Made by a program: the position numbers and the translations under genes. From the NCBI GenBank assembly GCA_016550485.1, contig JABXGV010000253.1, positions 1-10,849 on the forward strand: a stretch of 10,849 bases of DNA, given 5' to 3'. The stretch is from an archaeon. GTDB lineage: Archaea > Asgardarchaeota > Hermodarchaeia > Hermodarchaeales > Hermodarchaeaceae. Every line of letters starts with the position of its first letter. The first letter of the stretch is position 1. This document shows, piece by piece, positions 1 through 6,184 of this stretch. The notes beneath the pieces were generated by a model. That model searched no databases. It had not been told where the DNA came from and saw only the letters and a list, made by a program, of their open reading frames with translations.

Positions 1-589
1 GGGAACCTTCCCAAGATAGATTCAATCATCTGGTAGTAATCCTTGGCGTTCGGGGCGTGTAGCTCCAACTCGGTGAAGATGACCCGTTCAACGGGAAATC
101 CCTTCTCGATCAGCAGTTTCTCAACATCTTTCACGACCCTCGTATTCCATCCGCCATCCAAATGGAAAAAGCCTGTAGCCTCAACGAAACCTACTCCCTC
201 TAGCACAGTCATTTCTTGTTCACTACGCAGGATGCTGCTCACCTCTGCTTCATAAGGCTCCCGCGCGGAAAAATATACACCAATCAGGATTCCTAGGACC
301 CTTCTTCCTCGTGCTCGTAGCGATAAGTGAAGACGGCGCCACACCACTCGGGCTGCAAGATTTTCATAATGTCTTCAATGCTATTTCCCTTGATTTCCAA
401 CCGTAAGCAACCACTAGTAACCATTTACGATTAACCCTATCCAATGGTTCTTAGTATTTCCTGTTTCAAGGTTTCTAAACCAGTTCGATGCATCTTGTGC
501 TAATTGCACTCCAGAGATCTCCCACCTTCGCCACTATTCGGTTTCCTCAAAAGACTTAAGCGGAAACCTCCCTTTATTAGCTCAACCAT
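1..589 (-). pseudogene. Decayed or frameshifted gene, family not recognised, 3' end outside window
   Basis: On the minus strand, protein-like sequence moves between frames. Piece A opens at an ATG (589) and stops at 502-500 (MVELIKGGFRL...). Piece B is open from 533 to the stop at 416-414 and contains DASNWFRNLETGN and NHWIGLIVNGY. Piece C has an ATG at 424 and a stop at 295-293 and contains CLRLEIKGNSIEDIMKIL and EWCGAVFTYRYEHEEEG. Piece D is open from 374 to the left edge and contains VLGILIGVYFSAREPYEAEV, then GFFHLDGGWNTR and APNAKDYYQMIESIL. C and D read naturally as one alpha/beta protein if a single-base shift occurred near 297-305, in a GAAGAAGGG stretch. B to C needs another shift near 414-427, and A to B another between 503 and 533. 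Piece A is the weakest and could be chance. D alone could be expressed from a GTG near 342. I do not recognise the family. Sequencing error is an alternative to real decay, although all neighbouring genes are intact. Confidence 0.5.
572..580 (+). promoter_or_regulatory. TATA-like box for the UPF0182 gene
   Basis: CTTTATTAG is centred about 22 bases before the GTG start at 598. No Shine-Dalgarno sequence lies between box and start, so a leaderless transcript is the likely reading. It is preceded by an inverted repeat, GTTTCC (541-546) and GGAAAC (562-567). Confidence 0.45.
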
Positions 590-597
590 CAAAAAAG

Positions 598-3546
598 GTG
601 GAAAAGACAATTTCTGATAAAATTCCTTTTGATAGACCTAGACTGAGAATCTCTCGACCACGGAAAATCTTCGTCGTACTGATTGTCATCGTCATCATCG
701 CAGCGATCGTCATCGGCGGCGTCTTCGCCGTACAGAACCTCTTCCTGGATTGGAAGATGCTCGACGTGATGTACACCAACAAGGCGGGTGTATCCTGGTG
801 GGCGACGTTTACGATCAATGGGCTCCTCTTCGGAGTGGGCATCCCCATCGCAGCCATCGTCACCCTGGCAGGATTGCCCTGGGAATCGAAGGTTCTGAAC
901 CTTCTTTGGTTCGGGGGTACCCGAGGAGGGAACAGGAAGCCTCACAAGCTTCTAATTGCGCTTTACAAGCTAGGCTTGTTCGGACTCACCTATCTTGTAG
1001 TTACCTTCATCTTCACCGATCAGATGCGCTTACTAGCCCTTCTCACCCAGGCAGCCAGCTCGGGTGTGGGCAACTGGGGACAAATCCAGCAGACCCTTAC
1101 GCTCATCTTCACTCCTGGTGCTTCCACAGCAGATGTAGCAGCCCTTGTTGCGACCATTGAAGTGCAATACACGATCTTCATGATATTCATGACTCTCCTG
1201 ATTGCCGTCATCGGCATTCGTGTAGCCCTTGATATGGCCCACTACATCGCCAGGATTGGTCGAGCCACCCAGCGCCCCACGGTCAGACTCCTCGCCTCCA
1301 TCTTCTTCCTAGTGGTTCTGGGCCTCTTCTGGGGACTCCTCAATGTGCCCTACCTCGAAGTCGACCTCGGAACACAGTTCTACGTCCTATGGTTACTGGT
1401 CATGTTCGTCTTCTTCTGTGTCCTCACCGTCATCACCTTCGCTTTAACCGTCTTTGGTAAATACGGGCGAGCAGGTGACATCCCCCGCCTCAACCCCAAG
1501 ATTGGCGCAATCCTGGGAATCGCAACCGCAGTGCTAATCATTGGTCCTGGTCTCTACACGGGATATCTGGTCTCTGGTCCCCTGCAAGGGGCTCTGTGGA
1601 AGGAAGGTCATTGGGACCCCTTGATGACCAAGGAGCTCTACTTCTCCAATTGGGCAGGTGGACTCGACGTTGAAGAAGTGCCCTACGAAGCAATGATCAA
1701 CGACACTGGTGTTTCAGACCAGAAAATGCTCGGGCATGCCCGGCTCTGGGACTTCACGGCAAGTAGAAACAAAATGCGTTCGCAAACGCTGGCGAACTGG
1801 ATGGCGCTCGCAGACTCGGACATAGTCTACATGATAGATCAAGACCGCGAATACTGGATGGCACCCTATTCGCTGTCACCACCCACGCAAGAAGACTTCC
1901 ATAGCAAATACATCCTTTACACCCACGCTGAAGGAGCGACAGCATTGGATGCCAGCAGCCAGACTGGTGAATTCCTTAGTCCCAGCGAGTTTGAAACCGT
2001 CTTTGGCGTACCCGCTAACTTTCCAATCTACTATGGAGAGGCCGCACCAGATGCCTACGAAGACGGCTTCGACGAGTTCGTCGTCGTCGACACCAGCATC
2101 GCCCCAGAGACCGGTGCCTACAGCTGGGAGGGCGAACCCGACTACATCCTGACAGGCGCAGAACTAGCCCTGAAGAAGATTACCTGGTCCATCGGGGACC
2201 TAAGCTTTGCGTGGCTCTCCTTCCCCGACCCCACCGCCAATGTCTTGATGCACCGTAATATCGTCGAACGGGTACAAACAATACTCTTGCCCTTCCTGTA
2301 CACTGACTACGATCCCTACCTGGTTTTCGACAAGCTCAACCATGAAGCCTACTATTGCGTGCCTATATTCAGCGCCTTCGACCTCCAACTCCACTACGCT
2401 CAAGCAGACTACTTACGACTCCTTGGCTTCGCCATTGTGAACTGTGCTGACGGCATGATCACCTGGGTTCGCAATCCTAACGCTGACCCAGCTAGCTTCT
2501 TCATCGAAACAATGTATGAGGACTGGTATCCTTGGACGGATGCACCCAGTTGGCTCATCGAACAACTCCGATACCCTGAGGACCTCATTGACGCCCAGTT
2601 AGATGTGGACTTCCAGTACCACGTCACCGACCCTTGGGTTTGGAGGAGTCAAGCCGACTTCTTCGAGAAACCCACGTCCCAACCTGACGTTCACTACGTC
2701 CTCTACCCCGAGGATGGTGAACTCAAATGGGTCGGCTACCAGGCATGCCGCTACATCCGGCATGAAGCGCAAAAACTCGCCGGGTTCTACCTCTTCTACA
2801 ATGGTGATGAGGTAGGGCGTACCGTGTTCGCTCGGGCTGGCACCGTGGATCCGGTCACCCATACACCCATCAGCCCCCTGTTCGGCGTGGATGCTGCCAT
2901 CGAGAGCTTCGAACAACAAGCTCGCTCCGACTTAGTTCTCCTCGAACCCTACCGAATCGGCAACCGACTCCTTGTACCCCTCAGTGGCCGGCTGGTCTAC
3001 CTGTTCCCCGTCTATGCTGAGTCCCATGTGGGCGAGTCCCTCATCGAGACGCTGACCTATGTGGGCTTTGTGGACGCCGAGGACATCACCAAGGTAGCCT
3101 ATGCAGGCACCGCTGCTGAAGCCTATGCCAGCTTCTTCTTCGGCTACAACGCGACCGTGACCGGCGTCGAGTTCCTCGAAACCATTCTCGACCCCACCGA
3201 CATCGACCTCGGAGAGCAAGCCGACCTCAGCTACGTCATGATGAACGGGAACTCCACAGGACCCGAAGTCAATGCTACTGTCCAGCTAGCTATGTACACC
3301 GATGGAATTGACGTATGGTTCCATGGAACAAACGTCACCCCCTACGTTGACGCTGGCCAGTTCGTCTACAACATCAGCGAAACCCTACTCTACTACCTCG
3401 ACATCGCGGGCGGCACCATCACCCTGAACGCCACCAGCCTTGACCCCGGCGTCTATCTTGCAACCTTCATCCTCGAATTACGAATAATAGTCGATGATGA
3501 AATCACTGAACTCGAGTACTTCTACCTCACCATCCGAACGCCATAA
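598..3546 (+). CDS. UPF0182 family (COG1615) seven-helix membrane protein with large extracellular region
   Basis: 982 residues, function unknown. Seven hydrophobic helices lie at about 23-46, 69-92, 118-141, 190-212, 230-250, 260-285 and 302-325, followed by a large region predicted to be outside the cell. The family match rests on sequence recalled from UPF0182 proteins: YILYTHAEG (438-446), FPIYYGE (475-481), NIVERVQTILLPFLYTDYDP (554-573), LRYPEDLIDAQ (657-667) with YHVTDP (674-679), and GNRLLVPLSGRLVYLFPVY (788-806). The length is normal for the family. After about residue 850 comes a beta-rich tail with six N-glycosylation sequons (N851, N885, N892, N912, N925, N944), which looks like an added Ig-like surface domain. 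Another sequon is at N368. The GTG start has no ribosome binding site but a well-placed TATA-like box. The gene stands alone, with its own terminator. Family assignment is secure; the role is unknown. Confidence 0.9.
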   Translation: MEKTISDKIPFDRPRLRISRPRKIFVVLIVIVIIAAIVIGGVFAVQNLFLDWKMLDVMYTNKAGVSWWATFTINGLLFGVGIPIAAIVTLAGLPWESKVLNLLWFGGTRGGNRKPHKLLIALYKLGLFGLTYLVVTFIFTDQMRLLALLTQAASSGVGNWGQIQQTLTLIFTPGASTADVAALVATIEVQYTIFMIFMTLLIAVIGIRVALDMAHYIARIGRATQRPTVRLLASIFFLVVLGLFWGLLNVPYLEVDLGTQFYVLWLLVMFVFFCVLTVITFALTVFGKYGRAGDIPRLNPKIGAILGIATAVLIIGPGLYTGYLVSGPLQGALWKEGHWDPLMTKELYFSNWAGGLDVEEVPYEAMINDTGVSDQKMLGHARLWDFTASRNKMRSQTLANWMALADSDIVYMIDQDREYWMAPYSLSPPTQEDFHSKYILYTHAEGATALDASSQTGEFLSPSEFETVFGVPANFPIYYGEAAPDAYEDGFDEFVVVDTSIAPETGAYSWEGEPDYILTGAELALKKITWSIGDLSFAWLSFPDPTANVLMHRNIVERVQTILLPFLYTDYDPYLVFDKLNHEAYYCVPIFSAFDLQLHYAQADYLRLLGFAIVNCADGMITWVRNPNADPASFFIETMYEDWYPWTDAPSWLIEQLRYPEDLIDAQLDVDFQYHVTDPWVWRSQADFFEKPTSQPDVHYVLYPEDGELKWVGYQACRYIRHEAQKLAGFYLFYNGDEVGRTVFARAGTVDPVTHTPISPLFGVDAAIESFEQQARSDLVLLEPYRIGNRLLVPLSGRLVYLFPVYAESHVGESLIETLTYVGFVDAEDITKVAYAGTAAEAYASFFFGYNATVTGVEFLETILDPTDIDLGEQADLSYVMMNGNSTGPEVNATVQLAMYTDGIDVWFHGTNVTPYVDAGQFVYNISETLLYYLDIAGGTITLNATSLDPGVYLATFILELRIIVDDEITELEYFYLTIRTP

Positions 3547-3565
3547 CCATCATTTCTAATAGGAC

Positions 3566-3621
3566 TGTTCGCGGAATCTGAGCCACGGTGCTTGGCTCCG
3601 CGAACACCCCTCCTCTTTTTT
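3566..3621 (+). terminator. Two-part hairpin followed by T run, end of the UPF0182 transcript
   Basis: TGTTCGCG (3566-3573) pairs perfectly with CGCGAACA (3599-3606), and inside it GAGCCA (3580-3585) pairs with TGGCTC (3593-3598) around a 7-base loop. The left arm carries a 6-base bulge. Alternatively the outer stem extends to 10 bp (TGTTCGCGGA with TCCGCGAACA). A pyrimidine tract ending in six T (3616-3621) follows. It begins 20 bases past the stop codon, as expected for intrinsic termination. Confidence 0.7.
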
Positions 3622-3668
3622 CCCTTAACTATTAGAGTGGAAACCCCCTCCAACTCCGTTTCAACAAG

Positions 3669-3675
3669 TTTTTAA
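3669..3675 (+). promoter_or_regulatory. TATA-like box for the HEAT-repeat gene
   Basis: TTTTTAA is centred 30 bases before the GTG start at 3702. No Shine-Dalgarno sequence is visible before that start, so transcription probably begins at or a few bases before it. Confidence 0.45.
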
Positions 3676-3701
3676 CCCTGAATTCTGCGCAGATAAGCAG
3701 G

Positions 3702-4223
3702 GTGAAAGGATTGAACGGTAAAGATAGTAAGTTACCCGAGTTCAAGCCAGATTTTGACAAGCTGGAGAAGGATGGTGCTGTTGAAGAGCTGGTTGAGGCC
3801 CTCCGGATCTGCAAGCGGAACGACTGGCGTAAAGGTGCCTCCGAGGCACTGGTGAAGATTGCCAGCAAGAAACCCCCCACCGACACCGCCGACTACACCC
3901 TAGTCCAGGGGCTCGTCCAGGCCATCAAGGATTACTCCAGCCTCAGGGAGTCCGCCGTTGACGCCCTATGTCACCACCTCTCCAAGGTCCCCTCCGGTGC
4001 TGGAGCCATTCCCCGCATTGCCCCCCTCCTCAAGAGCGCACGAAGCAAGGTCCAGCTAGCTGGTATCGAAGTTCTCGAAAAAATCGGGGATGCCAAGGCC
4101 AAACCGCTCATCACACCCCTCCTCAAGGACAGGGACAAGAAAGTCCGCGACCGCGCATCCAAAGCCTTGCAGAAGCTTCGACCCCGAAAGACTTCCAAGA
4201 CGAAGCGAACAGCCTTTTTCTGA
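3702..4223 (+). CDS. Small HEAT/ARM-repeat protein
   Basis: 173 residues, no signal peptide or membrane helix, so cytoplasmic. Four helical-hairpin repeats of about 30 residues can be seen: roughly 26-55 (VEELVEALR then GASEALVKIA), 66-96 (LVQGLVQAIK then ESAVDALCHHL), 102-130 (IPRIAPLLKS then VQLAGIEVLEKIGD) and 133-160 (AKPLITPLLKD then VRDRASKALQKL). The last two have the classic HEAT pattern of a hydrophobic helix, a short turn, and a helix with V/A-x-x-A-x-x-A-L. HEAT repeats form solenoids that bind proteins or occasionally nucleic acid; the partner is not evident. The ends are basic, especially the Lys/Arg-rich tail 160-170. The GTG start fits a leaderless transcript from the upstream TATA-like box. 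It is the only plus-strand gene between the UPF0182 terminator and the convergent operon, so it is probably monocistronic. Fold confident, function unknown. Confidence 0.85.
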   Translation: MKGLNGKDSKLPEFKPDFDKLEKDGAVEELVEALRICKRNDWRKGASEALVKIASKKPPTDTADYTLVQGLVQAIKDYSSLRESAVDALCHHLSKVPSGAGAIPRIAPLLKSARSKVQLAGIEVLEKIGDAKAKPLITPLLKDRDKKVRDRASKALQKLRPRKTSKTKRTAFF

Positions 4224-4321
4224 TTCGAAGGAATAGGACGAGGAGGACACTACCTCTTCTTTCATTCCGCAGCAGTGGCTACACGATCGTCCTTCTTGGA
4301 CAGAAAGAACCCCGAGCATTT

Positions 4322-4654
4322 CTAGAATTCATCGAGTTCTTCGAAGAGGTGTTTCATCTGGCGCTGGTAGGCGCGAAAGGCAGCACGACCTTGCTCGGTG
4401 AGGTGGACGAGGGTGTAGGGTCGCCGGTCGACGAACTTCTTCTCGATCTTGATGTAGCCCGCCTCTTCTAGTTTCGCAAGATGCGCTGACAAGTTTCCCC
4501 ACGTTAACCCGGTCTGTTGGGTGAGGAAGACATAGTCAGCGCTCTTGAGAACGTACAGGTGGATGAGGATGGTAAGGCGTGCGGGCTCGTGAATGAGCCG
4601 GTCAATGTCTTGAACAGATGGGAGCTCTTGATCACTCGGATTCGAACCTGTCAT
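4322..4654 (-). CDS. Winged helix-turn-helix transcriptional regulator (HTH_34/MarR-like)
   Basis: 110 residues, nearly all one winged helix domain. The first helix contains the HEPARLTILIHL stretch (22-33) typical of ArsR- and HTH_34-type repressors. The helix-turn-helix is about 41-66, with the recognition helix TWGNLSAHLAKLEEAGY (51-67), and a basic wing with DRRPYTLVHLT (76-86). A C-terminal helix (87-108), probably for dimerisation, ends the protein. No metal-binding cysteine pair is present, so metal sensing of the ArsR kind is unlikely. Its ATG overlaps the stop of the upstream membrane-protein gene (ATGA, 4651-4654), so translation is probably coupled. This linkage and the palindromic array upstream of the operon suggest an autoregulator that also controls the divergent ABC exporter; that role is inferred. 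Confidence 0.85.
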   Translation of the reverse strand: MTGSNPSDQELPSVQDIDRLIHEPARLTILIHLYVLKSADYVFLTQQTGLTWGNLSAHLAKLEEAGYIKIEKKFVDRRPYTLVHLTEQGRAAFRAYQRQMKHLFEELDEF

Positions 4655-5289
4655 TCAGCAACGTCACCAATTTCTACCTTCGGATACTGGCGCAGGAATT
4701 GGACAAGGAGGACAATCCCCGCGACGAGAAGCACTGTGCCTAGACTGAGTATGGGTATATAGAACGCTATGTTTAGATAATAACTGAGAATAAAGGTGAT
4801 AGCCGTGAGTCCACCGTAGACATAGAATCGCTGAAAATCGGACAGATAGGCCACGAGGCCAAAGAGGAGCAAACCGACTAACCCTAGAATAACCAGGAAA
4901 TGGGCAACGAGGAAGAGCGTAAATTCGCGAGAAACTAATGCATAGAAGCCGACGAAGAGTGAAACGAAGTTGATAATGAAAAACAGGGCTATGATCCCCC
5001 TTGTTTTCTTGGTGCGTTTCGGAGAGAACTCAGCGTACCCGAGTCGAGGAATGGTGATTGATTTTTTCGCCCCCATATAGATGAAGGGCCAAATCCAAAT
5101 CACGCTAATAGGGGCAGTCATGATAATCCAGAATACGTCTGCAAAGATGGTCGGGTAGAGGGCAACGACGATGAATCCAATAAAGGAAGTGAGGAGCGCT
5201 AAACCCAGACAGATGTCGACGAGTCCATCCTTGTGGTAGGAGAGGTAGGCTTTCCGTTCAACTGCTTTCAAACTGATTGGTTTAGTCAT
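4651..5289 (-). CDS. Six-helix membrane protein, family not recognised, in operon with regulator
   Basis: 212 residues with hydrophobic segments at about 24-46, 50-72, 98-119, 123-148, 155-175 and 177-199. The N-terminal tail (SLKAVERKAYLSYHKDGLVD) and the loop TIPRLGYAEFSPKRTKKTRG (79-98) are charged and conserved-looking, and probably cytoplasmic by the positive-inside rule. I recall similar small membrane proteins with a KDG-L-D-I-x-LG start and a P-R-x-GY loop next to winged-helix genes, but know no function. The start at 5289 has a ribosome binding site, GAGGA (5297-5301), 7 bases upstream. First gene of the minus-strand operon; the regulator follows with a 4-base overlap. It could be a sensor or immunity-type partner of the divergent exporter, or a membrane anchor that captures the regulator. 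These roles are inferred only from position. Confidence 0.8.
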   Translation of the reverse strand: MTKPISLKAVERKAYLSYHKDGLVDICLGLALLTSFIGFIVVALYPTIFADVFWIIMTAPISVIWIWPFIYMGAKKSITIPRLGYAEFSPKRTKKTRGIIALFFIINFVSLFVGFYALVSREFTLFLVAHFLVILGLVGLLLFGLVAYLSDFQRFYVYGGLTAITFILSYYLNIAFYIPILSLGTVLLVAGIVLLVQFLRQYPKVEIGDVAE

Positions 5290-5322
5290 AATGGTTTCCT
5301 CGACGACACAATATATTTTGTC

Positions 5323-5332
5323 CTATAAAAAG
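5323..5332 (-). promoter_or_regulatory. TATA box for the minus-strand operon
   Basis: Read on the minus strand this is CTTTTTATAG, identical to the plus-strand box at 5365-5374. It is centred 38 to 39 bases before the ATG at 5289, giving a leader of about 10 to 13 bases with the ribosome binding site near its 5' end. A second AT-rich stretch at 5311-5317 is closer to the start and could serve instead, giving a leaderless message. Confidence 0.55.
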
Positions 5333-5364
5333 TTTTGGCTAACAAAACACTTTGCGATACAAAG

Positions 5365-5374
5365 CTTTTTATAG
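5365..5374 (+). promoter_or_regulatory. TATA box for the ABC exporter genes
   Basis: CTTTTTATAG is the exact reverse complement of the block at 5323-5332. Its centre is about 30 bases before the GTG at 5399 and 38 before the ATG at 5408, so either start fits transcription beginning near 5396. The box overlaps the fourth operator site, so a bound repressor would block TBP. Confidence 0.6.
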
Positions 5375-5396
5375 TACAGAAAGCACCCTATAACAC

Positions 5397-5402
5397 AGGT
5401 GA
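5397..5402 (+). promoter_or_regulatory. Ribosome binding site overlapping an alternative GTG start
   Basis: AGGTGA lies 5 bases before the ATG at 5408, a proper Shine-Dalgarno position. The same bases contain the GTG at 5399, three codons earlier in the same frame. If the transcript begins a few bases upstream the ATG is the likely start; if it begins at 5399 the GTG could be used leaderless. Confidence 0.45.
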
Positions 5403-6181
5403 ACACAATGTCACGGAACGGAGTATGCATCCGAACCCAACACCTGAACAAGACCTTCGGATCCATCCGTGCCATCCACGACCTCAACCTAGAAGTCTTG
5501 GAGGGCAGCCGATTCGGTTTCCTAGGTCCGAATGGTGCCGGAAAAACGACTACGGTCCGGATCCTTTCCGGTCTACTAGCGCAGACCAGTGGAACCGGCA
5601 CCGTTTGTGGATTAGACATCACCACACAACGCGAAGAAATCAAGGCAGTCACGGGACTCCTTCCCGAAACGCCTGGGCTCTATTCAAAGCTCTCTGCCGT
5701 GGAATTCCTCGAGTTCATCGGCGCACTCAACGGCTACGCCAGAGATGCCCTACATCGGCGCATTGACCACCTCCTAGCCATTCTGGGCCTTGAGAGCCGG
5801 CAAGATGATTTGCTTGAATCCTACTCCAGCGGAATGAAACAAAAAGTACTGGTCGCGTCAACCCTCCTCCACGAACCCAAGTTGGTCTTTCTGGACGAAC
5901 CGGCTTCGCGGCTGGACCCAGCTGCCAGCGCGCTCGTGAAGGAGCTCATTTTAGCGCTAGCCGAGGAAACCGCTACAAGCTTCTTTGTGTGCACACATCA
6001 AACCTCCTTTGCCGAAGATGTCTGTGATGTCATTGGCATCATTATCGACGGGCAACTCGTCACCAAGGGATCACCCCAAGAAATTATTGCAGCCGCAAAG
6101 GCGGCAAATCTCGAAAAGGCCTACCTCAAGATTGTTGGCGGTAAAATCGATCGCCAGGCATTACTTGCATGGAGGGCGTAA
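5399..6181 (+). CDS. ABC transporter ATP-binding protein (ABC-2 exporter type)
   Basis: 260 residues, a complete nucleotide-binding domain on the cytoplasmic face. Walker A is GPNGAGKTT (43-51). The Q-loop region reads LLPETPGLY (88-96), with E90 where many ABC proteins have Gln, a form I associate with ABC-2 type ATPases. The signature is SYSSGMKQK (141-149), Walker B LVFLDEP (162-168) and the switch histidine H200 in VCTH. After Walker B the sequence is ASRLDP, with Arg171 where Gly is usual, close to the D-loop. The C-terminal 40 residues are a short helical tail. The ATP-hydrolysing residues are otherwise all present, so it should be active. It powers the permease encoded 3 bases downstream. 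The start may be the GTG given here or the ATG at 5408, which has its own ribosome binding site. Substrate unknown; export is typical of the class. Confidence 0.93.
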   Translation: MNTMSRNGVCIRTQHLNKTFGSIRAIHDLNLEVLEGSRFGFLGPNGAGKTTTVRILSGLLAQTSGTGTVCGLDITTQREEIKAVTGLLPETPGLYSKLSAVEFLEFIGALNGYARDALHRRIDHLLAILGLESRQDDLLESYSSGMKQKVLVASTLLHEPKLVFLDEPASRLDPAASALVKELILALAEETATSFFVCTHQTSFAEDVCDVIGIIIDGQLVTKGSPQEIIAAAKAANLEKAYLKIVGGKIDRQALLAWRA

Positions 6182-6184
6182 GCG

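Larger units (their letters stand above)
5317..5380. promoter_or_regulatory. Divergent operator: four TTTG-N5-CAAA-like sites at 17-bp spacing
   Basis: Thirteen-base sites begin at 5317 (TTTGTCCTATAAA), 5334 (TTTGGCTAACAAA), 5351 (TTTGCGATACAAA) and 5368 (TTTATAGTACAGA), exactly 17 bases apart. The inner two are perfect short palindromes. The outer two mirror each other in 11 of 13 positions, so the whole block is a dyad centred at 5348.5. Such an array fits cooperative binding of several dimers, most simply of the winged-helix protein encoded at 4322-4654. The sequence pattern is direct observation; the identity of the binder is inferred. Confidence 0.7.

Noticed and set aside
589..945. Minus-strand open frame of 118 codons across the start of the UPF0182 gene
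   Set aside because: It lies antisense to a securely identified coding region, is polar and low in complexity, and has no ribosome binding site or plausible domain.
2599..2919. Minus-strand open frame of 106 codons inside the UPF0182 gene
   Set aside because: It mirrors the strong C-ending codon bias of the plus-strand gene, which removes stops on the other strand. No independent coding signal.
4224..4321. Possible bidirectional terminator between the convergent HEAT gene and regulator operon
   Set aside because: Only a 4-bp stem (GTCC-TTCTT-GGAC) and weak pyrimidine stretches are present; not enough to call.
3968..4471. Plus-strand open frame of 167 codons overlapping the HEAT-repeat gene and the regulator
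   Set aside because: It overlaps two genes with clear domains, and its product is Pro/Arg/Ser-rich with no recognisable pattern, typical of an out-of-frame shadow.
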